Positions 8,135-14,557 of a stretch of 24,621 bases of DNA are shown here, piece by piece. Below the pieces are notes generated by a model. The model was not told where the DNA came from. It did not search any database and worked only from the letters and a program-made list of their open reading frames with translations. A program made the translations under genes and the position numbers. Source of the DNA: a virus; the IMG/VR virus record IMGVR_UViG_3300035703_000400, positions 1-24,621 of that record. One strand, given 5' to 3'. How positions within the stretch are numbered: the first letter of the stretch is position 1; every line of letters begins with the position of its first letter.

Positions 8135-8154
8135 TGTTGTCTCTGTAGACAACA
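8135..8154 (-). promoter_or_regulatory. Leader stem-loop of the repeat-fibre gene
   Basis: TGTTGTCT and AGACAACA form a perfect 8-base stem with a 4-base loop in the untranslated leader, between the promoter-like motif (8161-8177) and the ribosome binding site. There is no U-tract, so a terminator is unlikely. mRNA stabilisation is a possible role. Confidence 0.55.
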
Positions 8155-8160
8155 ATGTAA

Positions 8161-8177
8161 CTATAAATAGTTTTGAA
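8161..8177 (-). promoter_or_regulatory. Promoter-like motif upstream of the repeat-fibre gene
   Basis: On the minus strand this reads TTCAAAACTATTTATAG, 57 bases before the chosen start codon. It is the fullest copy of the recurring motif. It stands in the 148-base gap between the two large fibre genes, in which I see no gene. Confidence 0.5.
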
Positions 8178-8252
8178 ATAATATAAAATCAGTAGCGATG
8201 TTTGCTATGAAAATGGCAATTATTTCATTCTTGATTTACTGATATTTTACTA

Positions 8253-9659
8253 TCAAGAAACAGATATTATTTCAAGCCAAGCAAACCACTTAAAAGTTGT
8301 AGAAGCAGCACCGGTAACTGTAAAAAGTATGTTTGTGCCGCTGGTTGTCACGCCTATTGTTGGAGTTATATTTTCTTCATTGGCAGAGGTGAGACTCATA
8401 ACGGCAGTAACAACTCCAGATACATTTTTAGCACGAACATTCCCTATATAACTATTTACTGCTCCAGTGCTTTGTCTGGCAACACACTGATACATTATGC
8501 TATATGCGGTGTTTGCTATAGTTGGATAGGTATATATTATTGCAGCCACTGCATCCACAGTGATAACATCTCCACTTACGCTTCTGCGCTCTCTTCCTCC
8601 ATGAACAACAGCAACACTATTCAATGCCGGACTGTAAATGCCGGTGTCGGCGTCACCGTGAAAACTATATGTTGGCGTGTTCAATCCGCCAGCATCCCAT
8701 CTTATCCAAGGCCCACCGTTTATTAATGATGTTCCTGCTGTTGCACCTATGTTGAATTTGTTTGATGCATTATGAGAAAAAGCCAAAACACCATCTGTAT
8801 TATTCCAAGACATACCAGAACCAGCAGCATTTTGAAAACTATATGCTGGATTTGCGGTATTGCCATTTGGATTAAGAGTGCGAACAGTATTCGTAATGTT
8901 TGTGTAATCTATAGTAGATAAATCACCAACAGTAATGTCGCGAATTTTATATTGTGATTTATAGCCTACAGTGTTTGTTATATTGTCTGCAGCTGTGACA
9001 TTAATGTCTGCACCGGTATCTGCAGAAACGATTTCTATAGAGCCAGTGGTTATTTCAACTTTTTGATTAGATGTGGCAAGTTTTGATGTTGTAAGTCCTT
9101 CTATGGTAGTATTGGCTCCCTGAATAATAGTGTTATCGCTGGCGCTCATTGTCAGATCATCGCCAGCAGTTATAATAATGTCCGAGGTTGCTCCCGTAGC
9201 AGTAAATGACATGCTGCCGGATCTTGCAAAAGCTCCAGCATCGCTTATAGTTATGCCGCTGCCATCTTGTATTAATTTTCCTGTTGTGCCGTCAAATCGC
9301 ACTATAGCATTATCGTTACTAGATATTGCACCAGTAACATTACCACCAGTGGATGATATAATTCCATTATTTATTGTTATGTTCGTTCCGGCCAAAAACT
9401 TACTTCTTACATCATTTGCAAAGTTTGATATATTTGAAGCAGTAAGACCATATAATTGAGAGCCGTCACCTTTGAAAGAAGAACTAATGATAACTTGTTC
9501 TGCGCTTATATCTTCATTAAAAGTTGTGTGTGAATTAACAATAAGAGAATCAGTAAATAGATCGCCTATTACGGTGTCTCCAGCAATAGACAAGTTGCCA
9601 GGAATGTTTATCCCGGCAGAGCTTGATATTTCGCTGTTTTTTATTATTATATTGGCCAT
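8253..9659 (-). CDS. Tail-fibre-like structural protein
   Basis: A 468-residue beta-rich, Ser/Thr/Asn/Gly-rich protein. The N-terminal part has the phage fibre pattern 'GNLSIAGDTVIGDLFTDSLI' (21-40). The middle contains 'DNAIVRFDGTTGKLIQDGS', and two related segments near 267-345: 'NPAYSFQNAAGSGMSWNNTD', and 'TPTYSFHGDADTGIYSPALN'. These are common in fibre and appendage proteins of aquatic phages. The last ~100 residues may form a cap domain ('FKWFAWLEIISVS' at the end). No enzymatic or chaperone domain is recognisable. The start codon is only 4 bases after a large hairpin and lacks a good free Shine-Dalgarno site. It is the first of three fibre-like genes between bS21 and the scaffold gene. 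Confidence 0.7.
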   Translation of the reverse strand: MANIIIKNSEISSSAGINIPGNLSIAGDTVIGDLFTDSLIVNSHTTFNEDISAEQVIISSSFKGDGSQLYGLTASNISNFANDVRSKFLAGTNITINNGIISSTGGNVTGAISSNDNAIVRFDGTTGKLIQDGSGITISDAGAFARSGSMSFTATGATSDIIITAGDDLTMSASDNTIIQGANTTIEGLTTSKLATSNQKVEITTGSIEIVSADTGADINVTAADNITNTVGYKSQYKIRDITVGDLSTIDYTNITNTVRTLNPNGNTANPAYSFQNAAGSGMSWNNTDGVLAFSHNASNKFNIGATAGTSLINGGPWIRWDAGGLNTPTYSFHGDADTGIYSPALNSVAVVHGGRERRSVSGDVITVDAVAAIIYTYPTIANTAYSIMYQCVARQSTGAVNSYIGNVRAKNVSGVVTAVMSLTSANEENITPTIGVTTSGTNILFTVTGAASTTFKWFAWLEIISVS

Positions 9660-9663
9660 TAGT

Positions 9664-9693
9664 TACCTACATATATGCATTTATATATAGGTA
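9664..9693. promoter_or_regulatory. Long AT-rich hairpin between bS21 and the fibre gene
   Basis: On the minus strand TACCTATATATA and TATATGTAGGTA can pair over 12 bases (one wobble) around AATGCA. It starts seven bases after the bS21 stop and ends four bases before the next ATG. The only Shine-Dalgarno-like bases (TAGGT) are in the stem. On the plus strand it is followed by GTTTTTT, so it could also stop antisense transcripts. The same stretch holds TATATAAAT, which resembles a -10 or T4 late element. Confidence 0.5.
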
Positions 9694-9699
9694 GTTTTT

Positions 9700-9903
9700 T
9701 CAATCTTCTTTTCCTGCAGCAGCCTTTTCTTTTTCTATGGCTCTTGCTTTTTGTCTGCGTTTTGTATGTGCTTGCATAGAAGGTTTCACAAAATATTTAC
9801 GATCATATACCTGTTCTACTATTCTCATTTTCTTTGTTTTTTTGAGAAACTTTTTTATCATTTTTTCTACATTGCCATCAACTTCATCTAAACTTACTTT
9901 CAT
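9700..9903 (-). CDS. rpsU: Ribosomal protein bS21, phage-encoded
   Basis: A 67-residue basic protein matching bacterial small-subunit protein bS21 (71 residues in E. coli). The match covers the whole family core: 'VEKMIKKFLKKTKKMRIVEQ' (12-31) corresponds to the '[20 protein letters not shown]' region, and 'VYDRKYFVKPSMQAHTKRRQ' (32-51) to the 'REFYEKPTTERKRAK' region. I choose the ATG at 9901-9903 because GAGG lies six bases upstream; a longer frame back to 9951 would need a TTG start and would overlap the previous gene. bS21 helps the 30S subunit contact the mRNA Shine-Dalgarno helix. Phage copies are known in environmental genomes and probably replace the host protein to favour phage mRNA. 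Its place in the late operon is notable. Confidence 0.9.
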   Translation of the reverse strand: MKVSLDEVDGNVEKMIKKFLKKTKKMRIVEQVYDRKYFVKPSMQAHTKRRQKARAIEKEKAAAGKED

Positions 9904-9922
9904 GTTTTCCTCGTATTCTTTA

Positions 9923-10375
9923 TCAAGTAATATTGAACTTTTTTCCACCAAACAGTTTGCTTATATCAACGCCTGGATCATTTGGTGATATTCCACCAAG
10001 CGGGTTTCCTACACTTTCTTGAACTGGGGAAGGTGCTGGAGTGGTTCCCTTGAACACGTCAACTCCACCAACTTTCATTGATAGATTTTTGCTAACTTGC
10101 TCACTTTGTTTGCGAAAGTCAGCAGCTATTTCTTGTCGTTCTCTCTTTATTTGTTCCATCAACTCATTATTAACTTGTGGTTTTGTTTTTGCTGGCTGTG
10201 AAGCGTTTGCTATTTGTGTTTTAGAAGCTTCTGTTAGAACAGGCAAAGCGCCTTTCATTACTTCTTTTATAACACTTGATAATAAACCACTTTCAAGAAG
10301 TATTTCTTCAACACTTTCGCGGACACACTCTTGAACTATTGGTTTTATTATTTCTTTGAGTTCACTTTTTTTCAT
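9923..10375 (-). CDS. Unknown small protein with 'KSELKEIIKP' N-terminus
   Basis: A 150-residue protein starting at an ATGA overlap with the prohead protease stop. Residues 1-30 ('MKKSELKEIIKPIVQECVRE', then 'SVEEILLESG') form an amphipathic acidic-ended helix, similar in style to the N-termini of three other proteins in this window. Residues 60-100 are a charged helix; the C-terminus (110-150) is Gly/Pro-rich and ends 'ISKLFGGKKFNIT'. No enzyme motif is seen. Its place between protease and scaffold genes suggests a core or internal head protein, which is inference. Confidence 0.65.
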   Translation of the reverse strand: MKKSELKEIIKPIVQECVRESVEEILLESGLLSSVIKEVMKGALPVLTEASKTQIANASQPAKTKPQVNNELMEQIKRERQEIAADFRKQSEQVSKNLSMKVGGVDVFKGTTPAPSPVQESVGNPLGGISPNDPGVDISKLFGGKKFNIT

Positions 10376-10977
10376 TTTCCACCTATAATATCATTTAGTA
10401 AGCGGTTTATTCTATCTGATTTTGTGAAAATGTTAGGTGCTTTTTTACTTTCTGAAAGACTCATAAATGCACCACCTGTTGATGGTTCGCTCACAAAGTC
10501 AAAACAAATAAGCTGAAAATCATCTTCTACTATAGTTAGACCACCACGCTCTTTTACACTACCAAGACCGCGACTTGAAATACCAAGTTTTACACCACTT
10601 TCAACAAGTGATTTTAATATTTGACCTGATGGTGTTGATAATACTTTTACCTTACCCATTACATCTTTGCCATTCCACCAAATGTCTGTAACAATATGTG
10701 AGGCATTTTTTAGATTTATAACACTTTCATCCGGATGGTCAAGTTCGCCAAGAGCACGGTTTTCGGCAATAAGTTTTTTATAGTTTTCTACTTCTCTACG
10801 AAGAACATTTTCTGGATAAACACGACCATTGCCATTTTTGGCATCTGCTCTTTGAATGACACCTGAAAGCATCATACCGCCACTTTTCACAAAGCTTTTT
10901 TCTGCTTCTGTTAGAAGATCTTGGCATACACCGCCTTCACAGAGTTCAAAATATTCACGAAGTAAAAACTGACTCAT
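10372..10977 (-). CDS. gp21: Prohead protease (T4 gp21-like)
   Basis: The serine protease that matures the prohead by cutting capsid, scaffold and core proteins, typically after (I/L)-x-E. The 201-residue length is close to T4 gp21. Visible family motifs are 'NGNGRVYPENVLRREV' (48-63), 'ALGELDHPDE' with the catalytic His at 81, 'DIWWNGKDVMGKVKVL' (98-113), and 'GISSRGLGSV' with the catalytic Ser at 134 or 135. Asp160 in 'LICFDFVSEP' is a possible third active-site residue. The start is fixed by an ATGA overlap with the preceding gene. The C-terminal tail (175-201) may be lost by self-processing. Confidence 0.95.
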   Translation of the reverse strand: MSQFLLREYFELCEGGVCQDLLTEAEKSFVKSGGMMLSGVIQRADAKNGNGRVYPENVLRREVENYKKLIAENRALGELDHPDESVINLKNASHIVTDIWWNGKDVMGKVKVLSTPSGQILKSLVESGVKLGISSRGLGSVKERGGLTIVEDDFQLICFDFVSEPSTGGAFMSLSESKKAPNIFTKSDRINRLLNDIIGGK

Positions 10978-12023
10978 AATCTAACTCCTGGTTTGGTATA
11001 TTTTTTCCAACTATTATAAAAATTTTTATAGTCTTTTGATTCTTGTATATTTTCGCTGTCATCTTCTAGGCTTGGCATATCAGCAACTCTTGGATCGTTT
11101 GTATGTATTAGTTTGTTATAAAGTCGTTGACTTATTGCTAAACGTCCATCTCTGAACAAAATACCGATTACAAAAGCTATAATATCGCGACCTATAGAGC
11201 CTTGAAAATATTTTTCAGTAGTTAGTATAAGACTTTTTACATACCAAGAATCAAAATTTATTGCACCAATTTGTTGCATAGATGGAGTTGGTCTTGTAGT
11301 ATTTTCTTGTATTGGACCAATAGTTGGATTTTGTATAACTCTTTTTGTACTAACAAGATACTTCAAAACAGTATCTACTTCTTTTGTTGTTTTAGCTTGT
11401 TCTTCTTTACTTTTGTTTATATATATCTCTGCGCCTCTGAGTGACGACATGACATTATCTCTCAAGTTTTGAAAATCTACCTTATCAATATCAAACATTA
11501 GAGACTGATATTGTGGTATAACGCCTATTTTTTCTGGGGCAGCTAATAGTTTTGGTATATTTCCAGATGAAGGAAGTTCTCCAGATGGCTGGATAGTTTC
11601 TGGTGATTTTTGACTTGGTGGCAATCCTTTTTGCTGCGAAGGAGGAAGTTTGGGTAGAGTTCCCAAATCATATGTTCCTGATGGCTGTTTTGTTTTTTTA
11701 TCTTGTGAAACAAAAACATCGCTTGGCTCTATAGCTTTTGTTTGCTTTGTTGCAAGAGCCGTTTGCTGTGCTTGCTGTTTTTCTGGTTCTTGTTGTGGTT
11801 CTTGCTTCTGTGTTGTTTTTGCTGTTTGTTTGGCTGTCGGGACATATCTATATCCAGCAAATGCTCTGCCAACACCCTGTGATGCATTTGGTCTTGGTTT
11901 TGTAAATCTTTTATAAAGATCTTTTATTCTATCAAGAAAACCTTCTTGAACTCCCTCTTCAGCAAGGAGCTTGATAGTTTCTTCTTGTAATATTGCATCA
12001 AACTCCTTTTTTGAAAAAGACAT
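10974..12023 (-). CDS. Unknown, possibly internal head protein, with 'EGFLDR' N-terminus
   Basis: A 349-residue protein. Residues 1-40 ('FSKKEFDAILQEETIKLLAE', then 'EGVQEGFLDRIKDLYKRF') resemble the start of the neighbouring 198-residue protein ('QELQRIIKEEL ... EGFLDKLLG'). Residues 60-160 are low-complexity, rich in Gln, Lys, Thr and Pro ('KQEPQQEPEKQQAQQ'). Residues 170-349 look folded, with 'SWYVKSLILTTEKYFQGSIG' near 260-280. A disordered linker between a short head-targeting-like segment and a folded domain would suit a packaged protein. That is inference; I do not recognise the folded domain. It ends in an ATGA overlap with the protease gene. Confidence 0.65.
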   Translation of the reverse strand: MSFSKKEFDAILQEETIKLLAEEGVQEGFLDRIKDLYKRFTKPRPNASQGVGRAFAGYRYVPTAKQTAKTTQKQEPQQEPEKQQAQQTALATKQTKAIEPSDVFVSQDKKTKQPSGTYDLGTLPKLPPSQQKGLPPSQKSPETIQPSGELPSSGNIPKLLAAPEKIGVIPQYQSLMFDIDKVDFQNLRDNVMSSLRGAEIYINKSKEEQAKTTKEVDTVLKYLVSTKRVIQNPTIGPIQENTTRPTPSMQQIGAINFDSWYVKSLILTTEKYFQGSIGRDIIAFVIGILFRDGRLAISQRLYNKLIHTNDPRVADMPSLEDDSENIQESKDYKNFYNSWKKYTKPGVRL

Positions 12024-12055
12024 TTTATAAAACCTTTATTTATTTTGAAATATTC

Positions 12056-12652
12056 TCATTCTTCTAGTTTTGCAACTGGAATAGAGCCTTGTCCCATTCC
12101 TCGTCCACGAACTGCAACATTACCATACTTTCTAACATCTGGCATGTTTTGTAGTTTTTTCTGGACTATGTCCATGAGTTTTGCTCTATCAACCATGCCT
12201 TCGGCGCCCATTGGTGGTTTTTCTCCTGGCGCTATTTTGGCAAGTGTATTCAGTAAGTTTTGTGTTGAAAGCTTGCTTCTTCTTTTTGGATCGGCAAGTG
12301 CCGACATCACATTGCGAAGTGTTATATCTTCTGGTTTATCAGTTATTGTTTTTAGCTCTGGTCCTTTAGGTGTTGTTTTACTATAAAGATCTGCTACATC
12401 ATTTGATATTTTTGTTACCTGTAAGCCGAGTTCTTTGTTTCCTTGGTTGGAAGCTAGTCCTCTCAGATCGCCAAGATTTTTTTGAACTACATCAAGTTTC
12501 TTTTTGACATCATCATCGGTAACAAAATCACCAAACCTCGGCTGTTTGCCAAGCAGCTTGTCAAGAAAACCTTCTTCAAGTTCTCCTGCTTCTGTCATTG
12601 CACTAAGTTCTTCTTTTATTATTCTTTGTAGCTCTTGTTTTGTTACTTTCAT
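12056..12652 (-). CDS. Unknown, possibly internal head protein, with 'IIKEEL' N-terminus
   Basis: I choose the ATG at 12650-12652 (protein 'MKVTKQELQRIIKEELSAMT...', 198 residues) because AAGGG lies eight bases upstream; a longer frame starting at 12673 is less likely. Residues 1-35 contain 'MKVTKQELQRIIKEEL' and 'EEGFLDKLLG', shared in style with the genes at 10974-12023 and 18235-18687. The rest is helical and Lys/Leu-rich, with no recognisable enzyme motif, and ends 'RGRGMGQGSIPVAKLEE'. It precedes the protease gene in the position where T4 carries prohead core genes 67 and 68. A core or cargo role is inferred. Confidence 0.65.
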   Translation of the reverse strand: MKVTKQELQRIIKEELSAMTEAGELEEGFLDKLLGKQPRFGDFVTDDDVKKKLDVVQKNLGDLRGLASNQGNKELGLQVTKISNDVADLYSKTTPKGPELKTITDKPEDITLRNVMSALADPKRRSKLSTQNLLNTLAKIAPGEKPPMGAEGMVDRAKLMDIVQKKLQNMPDVRKYGNVAVRGRGMGQGSIPVAKLEE

Positions 12653-12663
12653 GCGATAAGCCC

Positions 12664-12780
12664 TTATATACACAAACTAAATGCGGGCGCAACCCGCACG
12701 ATATAGCTTCCTTTACAACATCTGCGACTATTGGTCTGTGGAAGAAACCATTTACGAATATTTTGATCTACTAAGTTCAT
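12664..12780 (-). CDS. Possible 38-residue protein
   Basis: A short frame begins at the ATG at 12778-12780, with GAGG seven bases upstream, and ends 12 bases before the next gene start. The peptide contains 'NIRKWFLPQTNSRRCCKGSY' and ends 'RVAPAFSLCI'. The good ribosome binding site and the snug fit favour a real gene. Against it, the last third overlaps a GC-rich hairpin that looks like a terminator. No family is recognised. Confidence 0.4.
   Translation of the reverse strand: MNLVDQNIRKWFLPQTNSRRCCKGSYIVRVAPAFSLCI
12671..12698 (-). terminator. Possible terminator hairpin after the DUF1360-like gene
   Basis: On the minus strand TGCGGG (12693-12698) pairs with CCCGCA (12682-12687) around TTGCG, followed by TTTAGTTTGTG. 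The stem is good but the U-tract is interrupted, so termination may be partial. It overlaps the end of the 38-residue frame. Confidence 0.45.
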
Positions 12781-12795
12781 ATAAACCTCACAAAA

Positions 12796-12804
12796 TATAA
12801 ATAT
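12796..12804 (-). promoter_or_regulatory. Promoter-like ATATTTATA motif
   Basis: On the minus strand ATATTTATA lies 16-24 bases before the 38-residue frame and after the DUF1360-like gene. It is a weaker copy of the recurring (C/A)TATTTATA motif. Confidence 0.3.
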
Positions 12805-12814
12805 CTCGTAACTT

Positions 12815-13123
12815 TTATTTATTCACTATTTTTATCATTATTCCTTCATCACTAAATAGTTTATCACATATATAGCTGGTATATGAAGAAACAAGTGCAA
12901 ATACAAATGCGCCAATATAAAAGTTAGAAAACAAAAGCACACCTGAAATCCAAAATAATGTAAATTGGATATATCCAACATGAAAGCCAACGCACATGCT
13001 GCAACGAAATAGTTCTCCCAGTATTCCGTTTTTTGGTCTTATTTTATCTAAAATGCTTCCATAACACAATATTTGTGTTGCGCCGGCACATGATAAAATA
13101 AACAATATGATATCAACTATCAT
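12815..13123 (-). CDS. Small membrane protein, DUF1360-like
   Basis: A 102-residue protein with three hydrophobic segments (about 3-20, 46-66 and 68-86). The motif 'LFRCSMCVGFHVG' (38-50), a Cys pair followed by Gly and an aromatic residue, is typical of DUF1360-type small membrane proteins found in phages and bacteria; their function is unknown. It starts in an ATGA overlap with the preceding gene, so it is translationally linked to the head genes. An inner-membrane location in the infected cell is likely. Confidence 0.65.
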   Translation of the reverse strand: MIVDIILFILSCAGATQILCYGSILDKIRPKNGILGELFRCSMCVGFHVGYIQFTLFWISGVLLFSNFYIGAFVFALVSSYTSYICDKLFSDEGIMIKIVNK

Positions 13124-13698
13124 AAACCATAAGCATAACGACGAACTTGATGTATTGGAACTGAACCTTTTTCTTGTGCCGCAGGAACTTTGCCAAGTTC
13201 AGTGCTTTCTTTATCGTTTGGCTCTGTAACACTATCGGCATAAGCATCTGCAACTGCTTGTTGATAAACAACTGATGGTTTTTCACTGTCTATCCATTTT
13301 GAAACAAGCATCAACATTAGATCGTCTATTGGCATTTCTTGCGCTGGTTTTATTATTTTTGCTTCTAAAGAACCATATACATTTCCAGCGGCAATGCTAT
13401 CAAAAACTAATGTGCCTTTTTTAGTTAGATATTTCATAAGGCGATCTTGTGTTTGGTAAATGTGATCGTCAAAGTTTTCTTTTGAGAAAGTTATAATACG
13501 CATTTTATCAGGCATTATAACAATATCAATATCTGGATGATCTGATACAATAATATTACCATCAAGTGTTCGCCTTGCTTTTACTTTTATTGTAAAAAGT
13601 TGTTTTTTCTTTTCTGGCTCTTGTGCTTGAATATTATCATCAAAAGCCTGATCTGGCTGCGGATCTGTGCTTGTTATTTTTACTTTTAGATCAGCCAT
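13120..13698 (-). CDS. Conserved-type unknown protein of the head operon
   Basis: A 192-residue protein. After an acidic, Pro/Gln-rich first 30 residues comes a beta-rich core: 'FTIKVKARRTLDGNIIVSDH' (35-54) and 'PDIDIVIMPDKMRIITFSKE' (55-74). A helical part (80-150) and a charged tail ending 'IHQVRRYAYGL' follow. The layout resembles hypothetical proteins placed between portal and protease in marine T4-like phages, from memory. It overlaps the genes on both sides by 8 and 4 bases. No function can be assigned from the sequence. Confidence 0.6.
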   Translation of the reverse strand: MADLKVKITSTDPQPDQAFDDNIQAQEPEKKKQLFTIKVKARRTLDGNIIVSDHPDIDIVIMPDKMRIITFSKENFDDHIYQTQDRLMKYLTKKGTLVFDSIAAGNVYGSLEAKIIKPAQEMPIDDLMLMLVSKWIDSEKPSVVYQQAVADAYADSVTEPNDKESTELGKVPAAQEKGSVPIHQVRRYAYGL

Positions 13699-14557
13699 TA
13701 TTTGTTTCTTCCTTGCTTTCTATTTCTTTTATAAGGCTTTGTATTTTCATGACCTCTTCTATTAGTGAATTGTCAATGTCTTTTTGTTTATAATTTTCTA
13801 CTCTTTCCAAAACCATTACTGTTTTATCTTTTAGAAAGCGATCTTCTGCTATTTGTTTTTCTTCAAGGCTTGTTTTTAGTGAGTTTTTTATTCTTTGTAT
13901 TTCTTCATTTAGATATAGTTTGAATTCTGTTCCACCATCAGCAAAACTCATTACATACTTTGTTAGAAGTTCTTTTTGTTCCGAAAGAAGAGAGTTGCTG
14001 TATTGTTCATTGAACTTTTTCACAAATAGATTATAAGTTAGGGAATCAAGTGTGACAAGCTTATCTTTTTCAGCACTTTCTGGTGTTGATGTCATCTTGC
14101 TAACTATTTGTGACTCTAATAATACTTTTTCTTTTACTGGAACGCTGTTGTTGAATATTTGAGATATTGTAGCAAGGTTTTTGTAATCGGATACAAAAGT
14201 ATTAAATATTGAACCATTTGATAGTTTGTTTAGAATATTTACAAGCTTTGTTTGTTCGTTGAATATTTGTTTTTTATCTAAAAGTTCATATTGAAATTTT
14301 GCTTCATTCAGTATTTTTTGTGCTATATCGCTAGAAACTTCATACGACTCATGAACGGCGCGATATAAATCAAGTTCTTTTTTCAGAACCTGACCGCGAG
14401 AGAAAAAAGACTTACAAACTTTTACAAGAAACTTTTTTTGTTCTTCATTTTTTTGCAATACTGCATTTGTTATTTCACGAACAATAACTTCATATAAAAA
14501 AGCAGTGTTTCGCTTTTTATTGTGTTTAGTCTTCACTATTTTCTTTGTTTGTTGCAT
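13691..14557 (-). CDS. Unknown helical protein downstream of the portal gene
   Basis: A 288-residue, almost wholly helical protein rich in Lys, Glu and Leu. It opens with a basic stretch 'KKIVKTKHNKKRNTAFLYEV' (5-24) and ends in an acidic coiled-coil. Several Leu/Ile heptads are visible between 60 and 280. A GGAGAAG site precedes the ATG, which lies inside the end of the portal gene (32-base overlap). In T4 this place holds the prohead core genes 67 and 68, so a core or scaffold helper role is possible. That is inference from position. Confidence 0.6.
   Translation of the reverse strand: MQQTKKIVKTKHNKKRNTAFLYEVIVREITNAVLQKNEEQKKFLVKVCKSFFSRGQVLKKELDLYRAVHESYEVSSDIAQKILNEAKFQYELLDKKQIFNEQTKLVNILNKLSNGSIFNTFVSDYKNLATISQIFNNSVPVKEKVLLESQIVSKMTSTPESAEKDKLVTLDSLTYNLFVKKFNEQYSNSLLSEQKELLTKYVMSFADGGTEFKLYLNEEIQRIKNSLKTSLEEKQIAEDRFLKDKTVMVLERVENYKQKDIDNSLIEEVMKIQSLIKEIESKEETNNG

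Noticed and set aside
9904-9951. Extended N-terminus for bS21 starting at 9951
   Set aside because: It needs a TTG start, has no ribosome binding site, and would overlap the previous gene, while the ATG at 9903 has a well-placed GAGG and gives the usual bS21 length.
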